Source: Bacillota bacterium (GTDB taxonomy: Bacteria; Bacillota; Dehalobacteriia; UBA4068). From it: a stretch of DNA of 8,997 nt. Shown here in pieces: positions 1-6,417 of the stretch. The position numbers and the translations under genes are program-made. A model generated the notes under the pieces. That model ran no database searches, was not told where the DNA came from, and was given only the letters and a program-made list of their open reading frames with translations. Each line of letters starts with the position of its first letter. Position 1 is the first letter of the stretch. Location of the stretch: positions 1-8,997 of the forward strand of contig JAUMYD010000044.1 of the NCBI GenBank assembly GCA_030528765.1, in the 5' to 3' direction.

Positions 1-104
1 CCGGTAATTTCCTCTGCCAGCTCCGCTACGCGATCCTGTATCGTTTTTTCATCAAAAAGGATTTTGGCAATATGTGCATCCTGGTACTGCTGCCAAGAAT
101 TCAA
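1..104 (-). CDS. hpt: Hypoxanthine phosphoribosyltransferase, N-terminal part (runs off left edge)
   Basis: The minus strand reads in from a TTG codon at 104-102 and stays open to position 1, giving 34 residues that begin MNSWQQYQDAHIAKILFDEK and continue with a helix ending RVAELAEEIT. The pattern I-x-K-I-L-F-(D/S)-E-x-x-I-Q-x-R-V-x-E-L-A-x-E-I-T is the characteristic N-terminus of bacterial Hpt, which salvages hypoxanthine and guanine with PRPP to make IMP and GMP in the cytoplasm. The family is about 175-185 residues, so roughly four fifths lies outside the window, including the PRPP-binding loop. TTG is chosen because an AGAGGTG ribosome binding site (117-111) sits 6 nt upstream and no ATG is available in frame. 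In this family hpt often follows tilS and precedes ftsH, but those positions are not visible. I see no confident promoter in the 219-bp gap to the divergent lipoprotein gene. Confidence 0.8.
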   Translation of the reverse strand, partial: MNSWQQYQDAHIAKILFDEKTIQDRVAELAEEIT

Positions 105-110
105 GGGAAC

Positions 111-117
111 CACCTCT
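111..117 (-). promoter_or_regulatory. Ribosome binding site supporting the TTG start of hpt
   Basis: On the minus strand AGAGGTG lies 6 nt before TTG (104-102). A second Shine-Dalgarno-like AGGAGG lies further upstream (about 153-148), but no usable start codon follows it at the right distance. The first hpt codon is therefore most likely this TTG, an uncommon start that usually lowers translation. Confidence 0.55.
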
Positions 118-323
118 TTCTGCTGAAATTTGCCGTATCTATGGATCCTCCTGCGTTGGGAAGGCGTAAGCCTCCTTAGCAGGATTTTTCTTCATCGCAA
201 AGTTTTTTCATCTAAATAATTCTTTATTCTGCACTAAATACCTGCCGCAGGGAAGGCAAAACTTTCATATTTTTTCACCCTGCCGCATATTTTGAAGCAA
301 AAAACAGTAAAGGTGGAAATCCA

Positions 324-848
324 ATGAAAAAAAAGAAACGGGTGCTGCTGCTCCTGCTGCTTCCGGCCCTTCTGCTGCTGGTAGGCAGCTGCTCCGGGCT
401 TTTTTCGCAGGCAGCGCCAGACCAGGCTGTGGCAGAAAGCCGGCTGAAGAGCCTTTCCTCCGGAGAAAACTACCGCTTTGTCAGCCGCTGCCATGTGAAC
501 ACGGAGGGAGAGGATCGTGAATACTTTCTGCTTTCCGGGGAAAAGGCAGGGCAGAACAGCCACTTCCGGGGCAGCATCCTTGGCACAGAGCTGGAGCTTT
601 ACCTGGTGGAAGATCTGCTCTACCAGAGAAACGGGCAAAGCAATTGGCGGGTAAACCAGGTGCCGCAGGTGCAGCAGGTGGCCTCTCTCTTCGCAGAGCT
701 GGACCCTGCCGCGGCCTTCAGCTGCACAGGGATCGAAGATTTTGAATACCTGGGCCCGGATGAAAGCAGCCCTGGCAGGCCCCACCTTCTGCGGCTCCGC
801 CCGCTGGCTGTGGGCTGGGTGGGCGAGTACTTTACGAACGTGCGCTAG
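324..848 (+). CDS. Putative secreted lipoprotein, open frame ends at an in-frame amber codon
   Basis: The frame begins with a typical lipoprotein signal: a KKKKR stretch, a leucine-rich membrane segment (residues 7-20) and a lipobox VGSC with the lipidated cysteine at residue 23. The mature part (residues 24-174) has the look of LolA/LppX-fold lipoproteins of Bacillota: a short helix with SRLKSL, a strand around YRFVSRCHVNTEGED, then LYLVEDLLYQRNGQSNWRVN, which resembles the 'dG-lYyk...gkW' hairpin of that fold. This assignment is from pattern only. The start is supported by AAAGGTGG (309-316) 7 nt before the ATG. The frame is cut by TAG at 846-848, codon 175, but the same frame continues 49 codons with compatible sequence (see 849-998). 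The product is thus either a truncated protein, a pseudogene, or a readthrough product. It converges on the yfcE-like gene. The substrate or role is unknown. Confidence 0.7.
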   Translation: MKKKKRVLLLLLLPALLLLVGSCSGLFSQAAPDQAVAESRLKSLSSGENYRFVSRCHVNTEGEDREYFLLSGEKAGQNSHFRGSILGTELELYLVEDLLYQRNGQSNWRVNQVPQVQQVASLFAELDPAAAFSCTGIEDFEYLGPDESSPGRPHLLRLRPLAVGWVGEYFTNVR

Positions 849-998
849 CAGCTCTGGCTGAGCCGCCGGGGGCAGGAGCTGCTCCGGGCAGAGCTGCAGG
901 CAGAACTGAAGGAAGATCCGGATACCCGCCTTTCCCTGCAGCTGGAGCTTTATGATATGGGAGAGCCACTGGTCATCAGCCCACCGGTTCCGGAATAA
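849..998 (+). pseudogene. In-frame 3' part of the lipoprotein gene beyond the TAG codon
   Basis: Directly after TAG (846-848) the same reading frame gives 49 residues, beginning QLWLSRRGQELLRAEL and ending YDMGEPLVISPPVPE before TAA at 996-998. The charged amphipathic stretch, then alternating strand-like residues, then an end of the type 'p-v-x-I-x-x-P', is what the C-terminal strand pair of LolA/LppX-like lipoproteins looks like, and it completes a usual length of 224 residues. No frameshift is needed. A single base change (CAG, TGG or similar to TAG) or a sequencing error would explain the break. No start codon with a ribosome binding site precedes this part, so it is not a separate gene. 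Confidence 0.65.
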
Positions 999-1023
999 GC
1001 TCCTTTAAAGCGGATATTCCCGG
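990..1023. repeat. Inverted repeat across the convergent gene ends
   Basis: CCGGAATA (990-997) pairs with TATTCCCGG (1015-1023), leaving one bulged C (1019), around a 17-nt loop that itself holds the palindrome CTTTAAAG. The stem spans the lipoprotein TAA and the yfcE-like stop codon. No T-tract follows on either strand, so it is at best a weak shared transcription end, or a 3'-end stabilising hairpin. Confidence 0.3.
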
Positions 1024-1550
1024 TAAACATTTCCCTTCAGTGTCTTCCACAGGATGCGCTCTTCCTCCAGAATGATATAGCTATGTTCCGAACCGCCCTT
1101 TGGGATGGATACAGAGCCGGGGTTCACATAAAGAAAGCCCCCCGCCTCCCGGCGGCAGGCCGGGATGTGAGTGTGCCCGGTGAGCAGGATATCCCCCGGC
1201 CGCAGCTGGGGCGGGTTCTCCGGGCTGTAGCGATGTCCATGGGTGGCAAAGACCATGCGTTTTCCCAGCCAGAGGATGCAGTATTCCGCGTCGATGGGGA
1301 AATCCAGCACCATCTGATCCACCTCTGCATCGCAGTTTCCCCGGACGCAGAGCAGCTGCTCCCTGATGCCGTTCAGCTGGCTTGCCACATCCTTTGTTTC
1401 GTAGCCCGGAGGCAGGGCATTGCGGGGGCCGTGGTAAAGAAGATCCCCCAGCAGCAGCAGGCGTTCTGCCTGCTCCTGCTGAAAGGCCTGCAGCAGCTGC
1501 TCCACATAGTTTGCAGACCCATGCAGGTCAGAAGCGACCATCAATTTCAT
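1005..1550 (-). CDS. yfcE: YfcE/MJ0936-type metallophosphoesterase (phosphodiesterase)
   Basis: A 181-residue protein with the complete dinuclear-metal calcineurin-like phosphoesterase signature: D8 and H10 in SDLHG, D36 in LLGDLLYHGPRN, N72 in RGNCD, H104 in ATHGHRY, and H126 and H128 in TGHTH, followed by NPGSVSIPKG. The order, the HGPRN segment and the length (E. coli YfcE is 184 residues) fit the YfcE/MJ0936 group, cytoplasmic metal-dependent phosphodiesterases known mainly from tests on artificial substrates; the natural substrate is unsettled. The ATG (1550-1548) follows a purine-rich GAGGAAGAG ribosome binding site. The stop is TAA. It ends 6 bp from the in-frame TAA of the convergent lipoprotein gene and diverges from exonuclease III, so it is probably transcribed alone. 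Family assignment is firm; the cellular role is open. Confidence 0.92.
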   Translation of the reverse strand: MKLMVASDLHGSANYVEQLLQAFQQEQAERLLLLGDLLYHGPRNALPPGYETKDVASQLNGIREQLLCVRGNCDAEVDQMVLDFPIDAEYCILWLGKRMVFATHGHRYSPENPPQLRPGDILLTGHTHIPACRREAGGFLYVNPGSVSIPKGGSEHSYIILEEERILWKTLKGNVYREYPL

Positions 1551-1587
1551 CTTTCTCTTCCTCTATCTTTTCTTATTTGTTCCTTTG

Positions 1588-1596
1588 TGCTATACT
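1588..1596 (+). promoter_or_regulatory. Candidate extended -10 element (TGC TATACT)
   Basis: TG-C-TATACT matches an extended -10 for a sigma-A-type polymerase, with no recognisable -35 box 17 bp upstream. It points towards exonuclease III, but the start codon is about 150 bp away and the element lies against the left arm of a strong hairpin (1592-1634). A start near 1603 would remove most of that arm from the RNA. Sequence match only. Confidence 0.3.
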
Positions 1597-1641
1597 GGTA
1601 GTATGACTGAATCCTGTGGTCATATTACCGGTATCTTTTTT
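1592..1641 (+). terminator. Rho-independent terminator-like hairpin, plus strand (hairpin A)
   Basis: ATACTGGTAGTATGAC (1592-1607) pairs over all 16 positions with GTCATATTACCGGTAT (1619-1634), with two G-U wobbles (1596-1630 and 1601-1625) and an 11-nt loop. A single C and then six T (1636-1641) follow at once. That is a textbook intrinsic terminator for plus-strand RNA, except that no gene on the plus strand ends here: to the left is the antisense side of the yfcE-like gene. It may protect exonuclease III from readthrough, or act as an attenuator in its leader. On the minus strand no T-run follows. Confidence 0.6.
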
Positions 1642-1643
1642 AT

Positions 1644-1710
1644 AAAAAAAGCAACCGGCAGCGCTTTGAAGCCTGCTTTCTGTGGGCTGGGCTGCCGCTG
1701 GCTTTATTTT
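1644..1710 (-). terminator. Bidirectional terminator-like hairpin, stronger on minus strand (hairpin B)
   Basis: The arm 1644-1662 pairs with 1691-1709 at 16 of 19 positions. The core is CGGCAGC (1656-1662) with GCTGCCG (1691-1697), then GC/GC and an A-rich/T-rich outer part. The loop of 28 nt contains a smaller AGCC/GGCT stem (1670-1673 with 1685-1688). Read on the minus strand the G+C core is followed by seven T (1650-1644); on the plus strand by TTTATTTT (1703-1710). It therefore resembles a bidirectional terminator and lies in the leader region of exonuclease III. Confidence 0.5.
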
Positions 1711-1745
1711 AGCAAAAATCACGGTCAAAGTCGAGGTATTCAAGC

Positions 1746-2498
1746 ATGAAATTGATTTCCTGGAATGTAAATGGCTTCCGTGCCTGCCTGCAAAAGGGCT
1801 TTGCTGATTTCTTCCGGGCAGAGGATGCGGATTGCTTCTGCCTGCAGGAGACAAAGATGCAGCCCGGGCAGGCGGATTTTGAGCCTGGGCCCTATCACAG
1901 CTATTTTCACAGCGCCGTGAAAAAGGGCTATTCCGGTACAGCTGTTTTCAGCAAGGCGGAACCCCTCTCTGTGGTATTTGGCATTGAAGGCGGCCACAAT
2001 GACGAAGGGCGGCTGATCACTGCGGAATACCCCGGCTTCTATCTGCTCTCCTGCTACAGCCCCAATGCCCAGGATGGCCTGGCACGCATCGATTACCGCA
2101 TGGAATACGAGGATGCCCTGCGGGAATATATGCGCAGGCTGGATCAGGACAAGCCGGTGATCCTCTGCGGGGATCTGAATGTGGCCCATGAGGAGATCGA
2201 CCTGAAAAACCCTAAGACTAACCGGGGCAATGCCGGTTTCTCCGATGAGGAGCGGGGGAAATTCAGTGAACTGCTGGCAGCAGGCTTTACGGATACCTTC
2301 CGCTATCTCTATCCTGAGCTGCGGGATGCCTATTCCTGGTGGTCCTACCGGGCCCGGGCCAGAGCCAACAACGCAGGGTGGCGCATCGATTACTTCGTGA
2401 TCTCCACCCGTTTGGCAGAGCGGATCAAAGAGGCCCGCATCTATAATCAGATCCTGGGCAGCGATCACTGCCCGGTGGGGCTGGAGATCGATCTGTAA
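1746..2498 (+). CDS. exoA: Exodeoxyribonuclease III / AP endonuclease (Xth family)
   Basis: A 250-residue protein covering the whole endonuclease/exonuclease/phosphatase fold of the ExoIII/ExoA family, which nicks DNA 5' of abasic sites and removes 3'-blocking groups and nucleotides in base-excision repair. Active-site residues are all present: N7 in SWNVNG, E35 in LQETK, Y104 in CYSPNAQ, D143 and N145 in GDLNVAHEEIDL, W212 and D215 in GWRIDYFV, and the catalytic pair D240-H241 in SDHCP. The length fits the Gram-positive ExoA type (about 250) rather than the 268-residue E. coli enzyme. The ATG is preceded by GAGG (1733-1736), 9 nt upstream, a modest ribosome binding site. The stop is TAA. It is divergent from the yfcE-like gene and appears to be a single-gene unit. 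A short hairpin (2502-2521) lacks a T-tract, so where its message ends is unclear. Confidence 0.95.
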   Translation: MKLISWNVNGFRACLQKGFADFFRAEDADCFCLQETKMQPGQADFEPGPYHSYFHSAVKKGYSGTAVFSKAEPLSVVFGIEGGHNDEGRLITAEYPGFYLLSCYSPNAQDGLARIDYRMEYEDALREYMRRLDQDKPVILCGDLNVAHEEIDLKNPKTNRGNAGFSDEERGKFSELLAAGFTDTFRYLYPELRDAYSWWSYRARARANNAGWRIDYFVISTRLAERIKEARIYNQILGSDHCPVGLEIDL

Positions 2499-2501
2499 AA
2501 A

Positions 2502-2521
2502 GGGAATGGGCAGCCCTTCCC
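2502..2521 (+). repeat. GC-rich hairpin just after exonuclease III
   Basis: GGGAA-T-GGG (2502-2510) pairs with CCCTTCCC (2514-2521), with one bulged T and a 3-nt loop, 3 nt after the exoA stop codon. A further CCCGG-GCG-CCGGG stem lies at 2565-2577. Neither is followed by a T-run, so these may be a Rho-type or imperfect end of the exoA message. The rest of 2499-2600 is GC-rich without an open frame I would support. Confidence 0.3.
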
Positions 2522-2604
2522 CGCCGGCCGCGGCTGCGGCAAAACGGGACAGGCTGGGGCAAAGCCCGGGCGCCGGGTTCCTTCTTCTCCCCCATTTTAC
2601 AGGG

Positions 2605-2660
2605 GCTCTTCTACGAATCTTTATGAAAAATTTTTATAGCAAAGCTTTTTAAATCTTTCC
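2605..2660 (+). promoter_or_regulatory. nifJ: AT-rich probable promoter region of nifJ
   Basis: After a GC-rich stretch the base composition drops sharply here, with A5T5 at 2626-2635 and further A and T tracts at 2641-2653, typical of bent promoter DNA. TATAGC (2635-2640) is the best -10 look-alike, but no acceptable -35 box stands 16-18 bp before it, so I do not fix the start site. It is the only AT-rich island between exoA and nifJ. Confidence 0.35.
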
Positions 2661-2665
2661 ACACA

Positions 2666-2701
2666 GCCGAAAGCAGGAGCTTTCCCCGGCCTGCCTTCGG
2701 C
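2666..2701 (+). repeat. Stem-loop in the nifJ leader
   Basis: GCCGAA-A-GCAGG (2666-2677) pairs with CCTGC-C-TTCGGC (2690-2701): 11 pairs with one A-C mismatch and a 12-nt loop. No T-tract follows, so it is not a terminator. With the second GC hairpin at 2716-2730 it forms a structured 5' leader upstream of the ribosome binding site. Confidence 0.55.
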
Positions 2702-2715
2702 GCAGAGTATGAGCA

Positions 2716-2730
2716 GGCGGGTTTCCCGCC
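2716..2730 (+). repeat. Perfect GC hairpin 7 nt before the nifJ ribosome binding site
   Basis: GGCGGG (2716-2721), loop TTT, CCCGCC (2725-2730). The GGAGG ribosome binding site follows at 2738-2742, 10 nt before the ATG. The stem leaves that site free, and could hold it open or serve as a protein or RNA contact point. Confidence 0.5.
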
Positions 2731-2752
2731 GGAAAACGGAGGCGTATCGTAT

Positions 2753-5700
2753 ATGGAAAAAAGAAGAACCATGGTCATCGATGGCACTGAGGCCGCGGCG
2801 GATATCGCCTATGCCTTCACGGAAGTGGCTGCCATCTATCCCATCACCCCCAGCTCCCCCATGGCGGAAAAGACCGATGAATGGTCTGCCAACGGGCGAA
2901 AGAATCTTTTTGGCCAGGAAGTCTCCCTGGTAGAGATGCAGTCCGAGGCCGGCGCCATCGGTGCTGTTCACGGCGCACTGGAGGCCGGCGCGCTGGCCAC
3001 CTCCTTCACCAGCTCCCAGGGGCTGATGCTGATGATCCCGGTGCTGCACCGCATCAGCGGCACCCGGCAGCCCGGCGTGCTGCATGTGGCTTCCCGCACC
3101 GTGGGCACCCACGCCATGTCCATCTTCGGTGATCACAGCGACGTGATGAACTGCCGCCAGTGCGGCTGGGCACAGCTCAGCTCCGGCAGTGTGCAGGAAG
3201 TTATGGATCTGGCCGGTGTGGCCCATCTGGCCGCCATCAAGGGCCGCATCCCCTTCATGCACTTCTTTGACGGCTTCCGCAGCAGCCATGAGATCCAGAA
3301 GGTGGAAGCTCTCGAATACGATGAGCTGGGCCAGCTGCTGGATTGGCAGGCTGTGGAGCAGTTCCGGGCAGAAGCACTGAATCCGGAGCATCCCACCCTG
3401 CGGAACACCGTGCAGAACCCGGACGTTTATTTCCAGTTCCGGGAAGCAAACAATCGCTTCTATGATGAGCTGCCTGCTCTGGTGGAAGAATATATGGGCA
3501 AGATCTCTGCCCTCACCGGCCGGGAATATCATCTCTTCAATTACTACGGCGCACCCGATGCGGAGCGGGTCATCATCGCCATGGGCAGCGTCTCCGGCGC
3601 TGTTCGGGAAACGGTGGAATACCTGAACCGCCAGGGTGAGAAGCTGGGCTTCATCCAGGTCCATCTCTATCGTCCCTTCTCTGCCGAGCATTTCCTGAAG
3701 GCTCTGCCTGCCAGCGTGAAACGGATCGCTGTTCTGGATCGCTGCAAGGAAATGGGCGCCATCGGCGAGCCCCTCTTCCAGGATGTCTGCGCCGTGCTGG
3801 CCAACAAGGCCGATGCACCCCTGGTGGTGGGCGGCCGCTATGGCCTCAGCTCCAAGGATACCGACCCGGCCCAGATCAAGGCTGTCTTTGATAATCTGGC
3901 AGCAGTCAGCCCCAAGAACGGCTTTACCATCGGCATTCAGGATGATGTGACCCATCTCTCCCTGCCTGTGGGCGAGGCGCTGGATCTGGGCGGCCGCTGC
4001 GTGGCCTGCAAATTCTGGGGTCTGGGCTCTGACGGTACGGTTGGCGCCAACAAAAACTCCATCAAGATCATCGGTGAATACACCGATATGTATACCCAGG
4101 CTTACTTCGAATACGACACCAAGAAGAGCTTCGGCATCACCAAATCCCACCTGCGCTTCGGCCATGATCCCATCCTTTCCACCTATCTGGTGAAGCAGGC
4201 GGATTTCGTGGCCTGCCACAATCAGTCCTACTTATACAAATACGACATGGTCAGTGAGCTGAAAACCGGCGGCACCTTCCTGCTGAACTGCGAATGGTCC
4301 CCGGAAGAGGTGGCGGCTCACCTGCCTGCCCAGGTGAAGCGCACCCTTGCCGCCAAGCAGGCCAAGCTCTATGTGATCGACGCCAACGCCATTTCCCGCT
4401 CCCTGGGTCTGGGCAATCGCTCCAACATGGTTTTGCAGGCTGCCTTCTTCAATCTGGCGGATGTGATCCCGGCAGAGCAGGCTGTTTCCTACATGAAGGA
4501 TGCTGTGGAGAAGACCTTCCGCCGCAAGGGTGAGGATGTGGTCCGCATGAATATGGCAGCCATTGACAGCGGCATCAGCGGCGTGAAGCCGGTGGAAGTA
4601 CCCGCTGCCTGGCTGGAAGCCCAGGATGGCCCGGCCATGGATCAGCCCAAGGCCGAATGGCCTGCCTTCATAAAGGATATTCTCAGCCCCATCAACGCAC
4701 AGAAGGGCGATGATCTGCCGGTCTCCGCTTTCGTGGATTATGCGGATGGCACCATGCCCCTGGGCACCACGGCTTACGAAAAACGCGGCATCGCCACGGA
4801 GCTGCCGGTTTGGGATCCTGCGGCCTGCATCCAGTGCAACCGCTGCTCCTATGTCTGCCCCCACGGCGTACTGCGCCCCTATCTGCTGAGCGAGGAAGAA
4901 GCTGCCAAGGCTCCGGCCGGCTTCAAGACCGCTCCCGCCAAGGGCGGCGCTGCCAAGAATCTGCTCTACTCCCTGCAGGTCAGCAATCTGGACTGCACCA
5001 GCTGCGGCTCCTGCGCGGCTGTCTGCCCCGCCAAGGGCGAAGCCCTGCATATGACCCCTGCTCCCCAGGTGGGATACGATGCGGCGGTCTGGGAATACGG
5101 CCTCTCCCTGCCGGAACGTGCGGATGTCTTTGATGTGAACAGCGTCAAGGGCAGTCAGTTCAAACGCCCGCTCTGCGAATTCTCCGGTGCCTGCGCGGGC
5201 TGCGGCGAAACTCCTTACGCCAAGCTGCTGACCCAGCTCTTCGGCGATAAGATCTACTGGGCAAACGCCACCGGCTGCTCTCAGGCCTGGGGCAGCCCCA
5301 TGCCCAGCTTCCCCTATACCACCAACCAGCAGGGTCACGGCCCGGCCTGGAGCAATTCCCTCTTTGAGAACAATGCGGAATTCTCCCTGGGTATGGCGCT
5401 GGCTGTGAAACAGCAGCGGAACAAGGTTGCCCGTCAGCTGGCCCGTATGCTGGAGCTGGAGATCCCCGCTTCCCTGAAGGATGCCATCGTCAAATGGCAG
5501 GAAACCTATAACGAACTGAACGCTTCTCAGTGCGCTTCTCAGGCTCTCCGGGCAGAGCTGGAAGCTGCCAGCCTCAGCGGCGAAGCGGAAGAGCTGCGTC
5601 AGCAGGTTCTGGCTCACAAGGATCAGCTGGCCAAGAAGACCTTCTGGATGTACGGCGGCGACGGCTGGGCTTATGACATCGGCTTCGGCGGCCTGGATCA

Positions 5701-6274
5701 TGTGATCGCCACCGGCGAGGATGTGAATATCTTCGTCATCGATACGGAAGTTTATTCCAACACCGGCGGCCAGAGCTCCAAGGCTACCCCCTTGGGCGCC
5801 AGCGCTCAGTTCCAGGCAGCGGGCAAGAAGAGCCCCAAGAAAGACCTGGGCAAGCTGATGATGGGCTATGGCAACTGCTATGTGGCCTCCGTGGCCATGG
5901 GTGCCGACCCGAACCAGCTGGTGAAGGCCATCACCGAGGCGGAAGCCTATCCCGGCCCCTCCCTCATCGTGGCCTATACCCCCTGCATCAGCCACGGCCT
6001 GAAATGCGGCATGGCCAACGTGCAGCAGGAAATGAAGCAGGCTGTGGATGCCGGTTACTGGACGCTCTACCGCTACGACCCGGCCAAGGAAGAACACAAA
6101 TTTACCCTGGACAGCGGCGAACCCAGCCTGGATTTCCAGACCTTCCTCCGTGGCGAGACCCGCTACGCTGCTCTGGATATCACCTTCCCCGAAAATGCCA
6201 AGACCCTCTTTGCTGAGGCGGAGAAACAGGCCAAGGAACGCTATGCGGCTTACAAGAAGCTGGCTGAGGAATAA
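2753..6274 (+). CDS. nifJ: Pyruvate:ferredoxin (flavodoxin) oxidoreductase
   Basis: A single-chain 1173-residue PFOR that oxidises pyruvate with CoA to acetyl-CoA and CO2 and reduces ferredoxin or flavodoxin; cytoplasmic and oxygen-sensitive. Domain order is complete: an N-terminal pyruvate-binding pyrimidine domain with YPITPSSPMAE (T32) and SRTVGTHAMSIFGDHSDVM (R115), the CoA-facing and gamma domains (about 260-640), and a two-cluster ferredoxin domain with C692-x2-C695-x2-C698-x3-C702 and C748-x2-C751-x2-C754-x3-C758. The TPP domain follows, with GGDGWAYDIGFGG (968-980) and DTEVYSNTGGQ (997-1007). The four cysteines expected for the proximal cluster are C814, C817, C842 and C1078. The length equals E. 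coli YdbK and lacks the longer C-terminal tail of the Desulfovibrio africanus enzyme. Start: ATG with GGAGG 10 nt upstream. Stop TAA, then a strong terminator. Apparently monocistronic. Its codon use is very regular, suggesting high expression. Confidence 0.98.
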   Translation: MEKRRTMVIDGTEAAADIAYAFTEVAAIYPITPSSPMAEKTDEWSANGRKNLFGQEVSLVEMQSEAGAIGAVHGALEAGALATSFTSSQGLMLMIPVLHRISGTRQPGVLHVASRTVGTHAMSIFGDHSDVMNCRQCGWAQLSSGSVQEVMDLAGVAHLAAIKGRIPFMHFFDGFRSSHEIQKVEALEYDELGQLLDWQAVEQFRAEALNPEHPTLRNTVQNPDVYFQFREANNRFYDELPALVEEYMGKISALTGREYHLFNYYGAPDAERVIIAMGSVSGAVRETVEYLNRQGEKLGFIQVHLYRPFSAEHFLKALPASVKRIAVLDRCKEMGAIGEPLFQDVCAVLANKADAPLVVGGRYGLSSKDTDPAQIKAVFDNLAAVSPKNGFTIGIQDDVTHLSLPVGEALDLGGRCVACKFWGLGSDGTVGANKNSIKIIGEYTDMYTQAYFEYDTKKSFGITKSHLRFGHDPILSTYLVKQADFVACHNQSYLYKYDMVSELKTGGTFLLNCEWSPEEVAAHLPAQVKRTLAAKQAKLYVIDANAISRSLGLGNRSNMVLQAAFFNLADVIPAEQAVSYMKDAVEKTFRRKGEDVVRMNMAAIDSGISGVKPVEVPAAWLEAQDGPAMDQPKAEWPAFIKDILSPINAQKGDDLPVSAFVDYADGTMPLGTTAYEKRGIATELPVWDPAACIQCNRCSYVCPHGVLRPYLLSEEEAAKAPAGFKTAPAKGGAAKNLLYSLQVSNLDCTSCGSCAAVCPAKGEALHMTPAPQVGYDAAVWEYGLSLPERADVFDVNSVKGSQFKRPLCEFSGACAGCGETPYAKLLTQLFGDKIYWANATGCSQAWGSPMPSFPYTTNQQGHGPAWSNSLFENNAEFSLGMALAVKQQRNKVARQLARMLELEIPASLKDAIVKWQETYNELNASQCASQALRAELEAASLSGEAEELRQQVLAHKDQLAKKTFWMYGGDGWAYDIGFGGLDHVIATGEDVNIFVIDTEVYSNTGGQSSKATPLGASAQFQAAGKKSPKKDLGKLMMGYGNCYVASVAMGADPNQLVKAITEAEAYPGPSLIVAYTPCISHGLKCGMANVQQEMKQAVDAGYWTLYRYDPAKEEHKFTLDSGEPSLDFQTFLRGETRYAALDITFPENAKTLFAEAEKQAKERYAAYKKLAEE

Positions 6275-6315
6275 TCTGCTGCGGAAAGCTGCAGCTGAAG
6301 CTTGTTGATGTGAAA

Positions 6316-6349
6316 AGAAGAGGACGCTATGAAAATAGCGTCCTCTTTT
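6316..6349 (+). terminator. Strong intrinsic terminator after nifJ, probably bidirectional
   Basis: AAGAGGACGCTAT (6318-6330), a GAAA tetraloop, and ATAGCGTCCTCTT (6335-6347): 13 perfect pairs, extendable by two through a G-T wobble, ending in TTTT on the plus strand. On the minus strand the same hairpin runs into TTCTTTTC, so it can also stop transcripts arriving from the convergent alkyltransferase gene. Confidence 0.9.
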
Positions 6350-6417
6350 GTGTGCTTGTGCGCCGGGCTTTTTCGAGAGAAAATACAGGCTCAGTCCCGG
6401 AAGCTCCGCTGCATACG

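Noticed and set aside
142..195. 18-codon mini-ORF upstream of hpt on the minus strand
   Set aside because: No ribosome binding site precedes its ATG and the peptide has no recognisable leader features such as runs of one amino acid; noted only as part of the hpt leader.
234..785. 183-codon minus-strand open frame over the lipoprotein gene
   Set aside because: The plus frame has a signal peptide, lipobox and ribosome binding site; the minus frame has no start signal and an arbitrary sequence.
1740..2468. 242-codon minus-strand open frame opposite exonuclease III
   Set aside because: Shadow of exoA, whose full catalytic motif set is on the plus strand.
2499..2600. GC-rich stretch with small palindromes as a possible mobile repeat
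   Set aside because: The short CCGG/GGCC-rich stems share no common unit, have no direct repeats at their ends, and are expected by chance at this composition.
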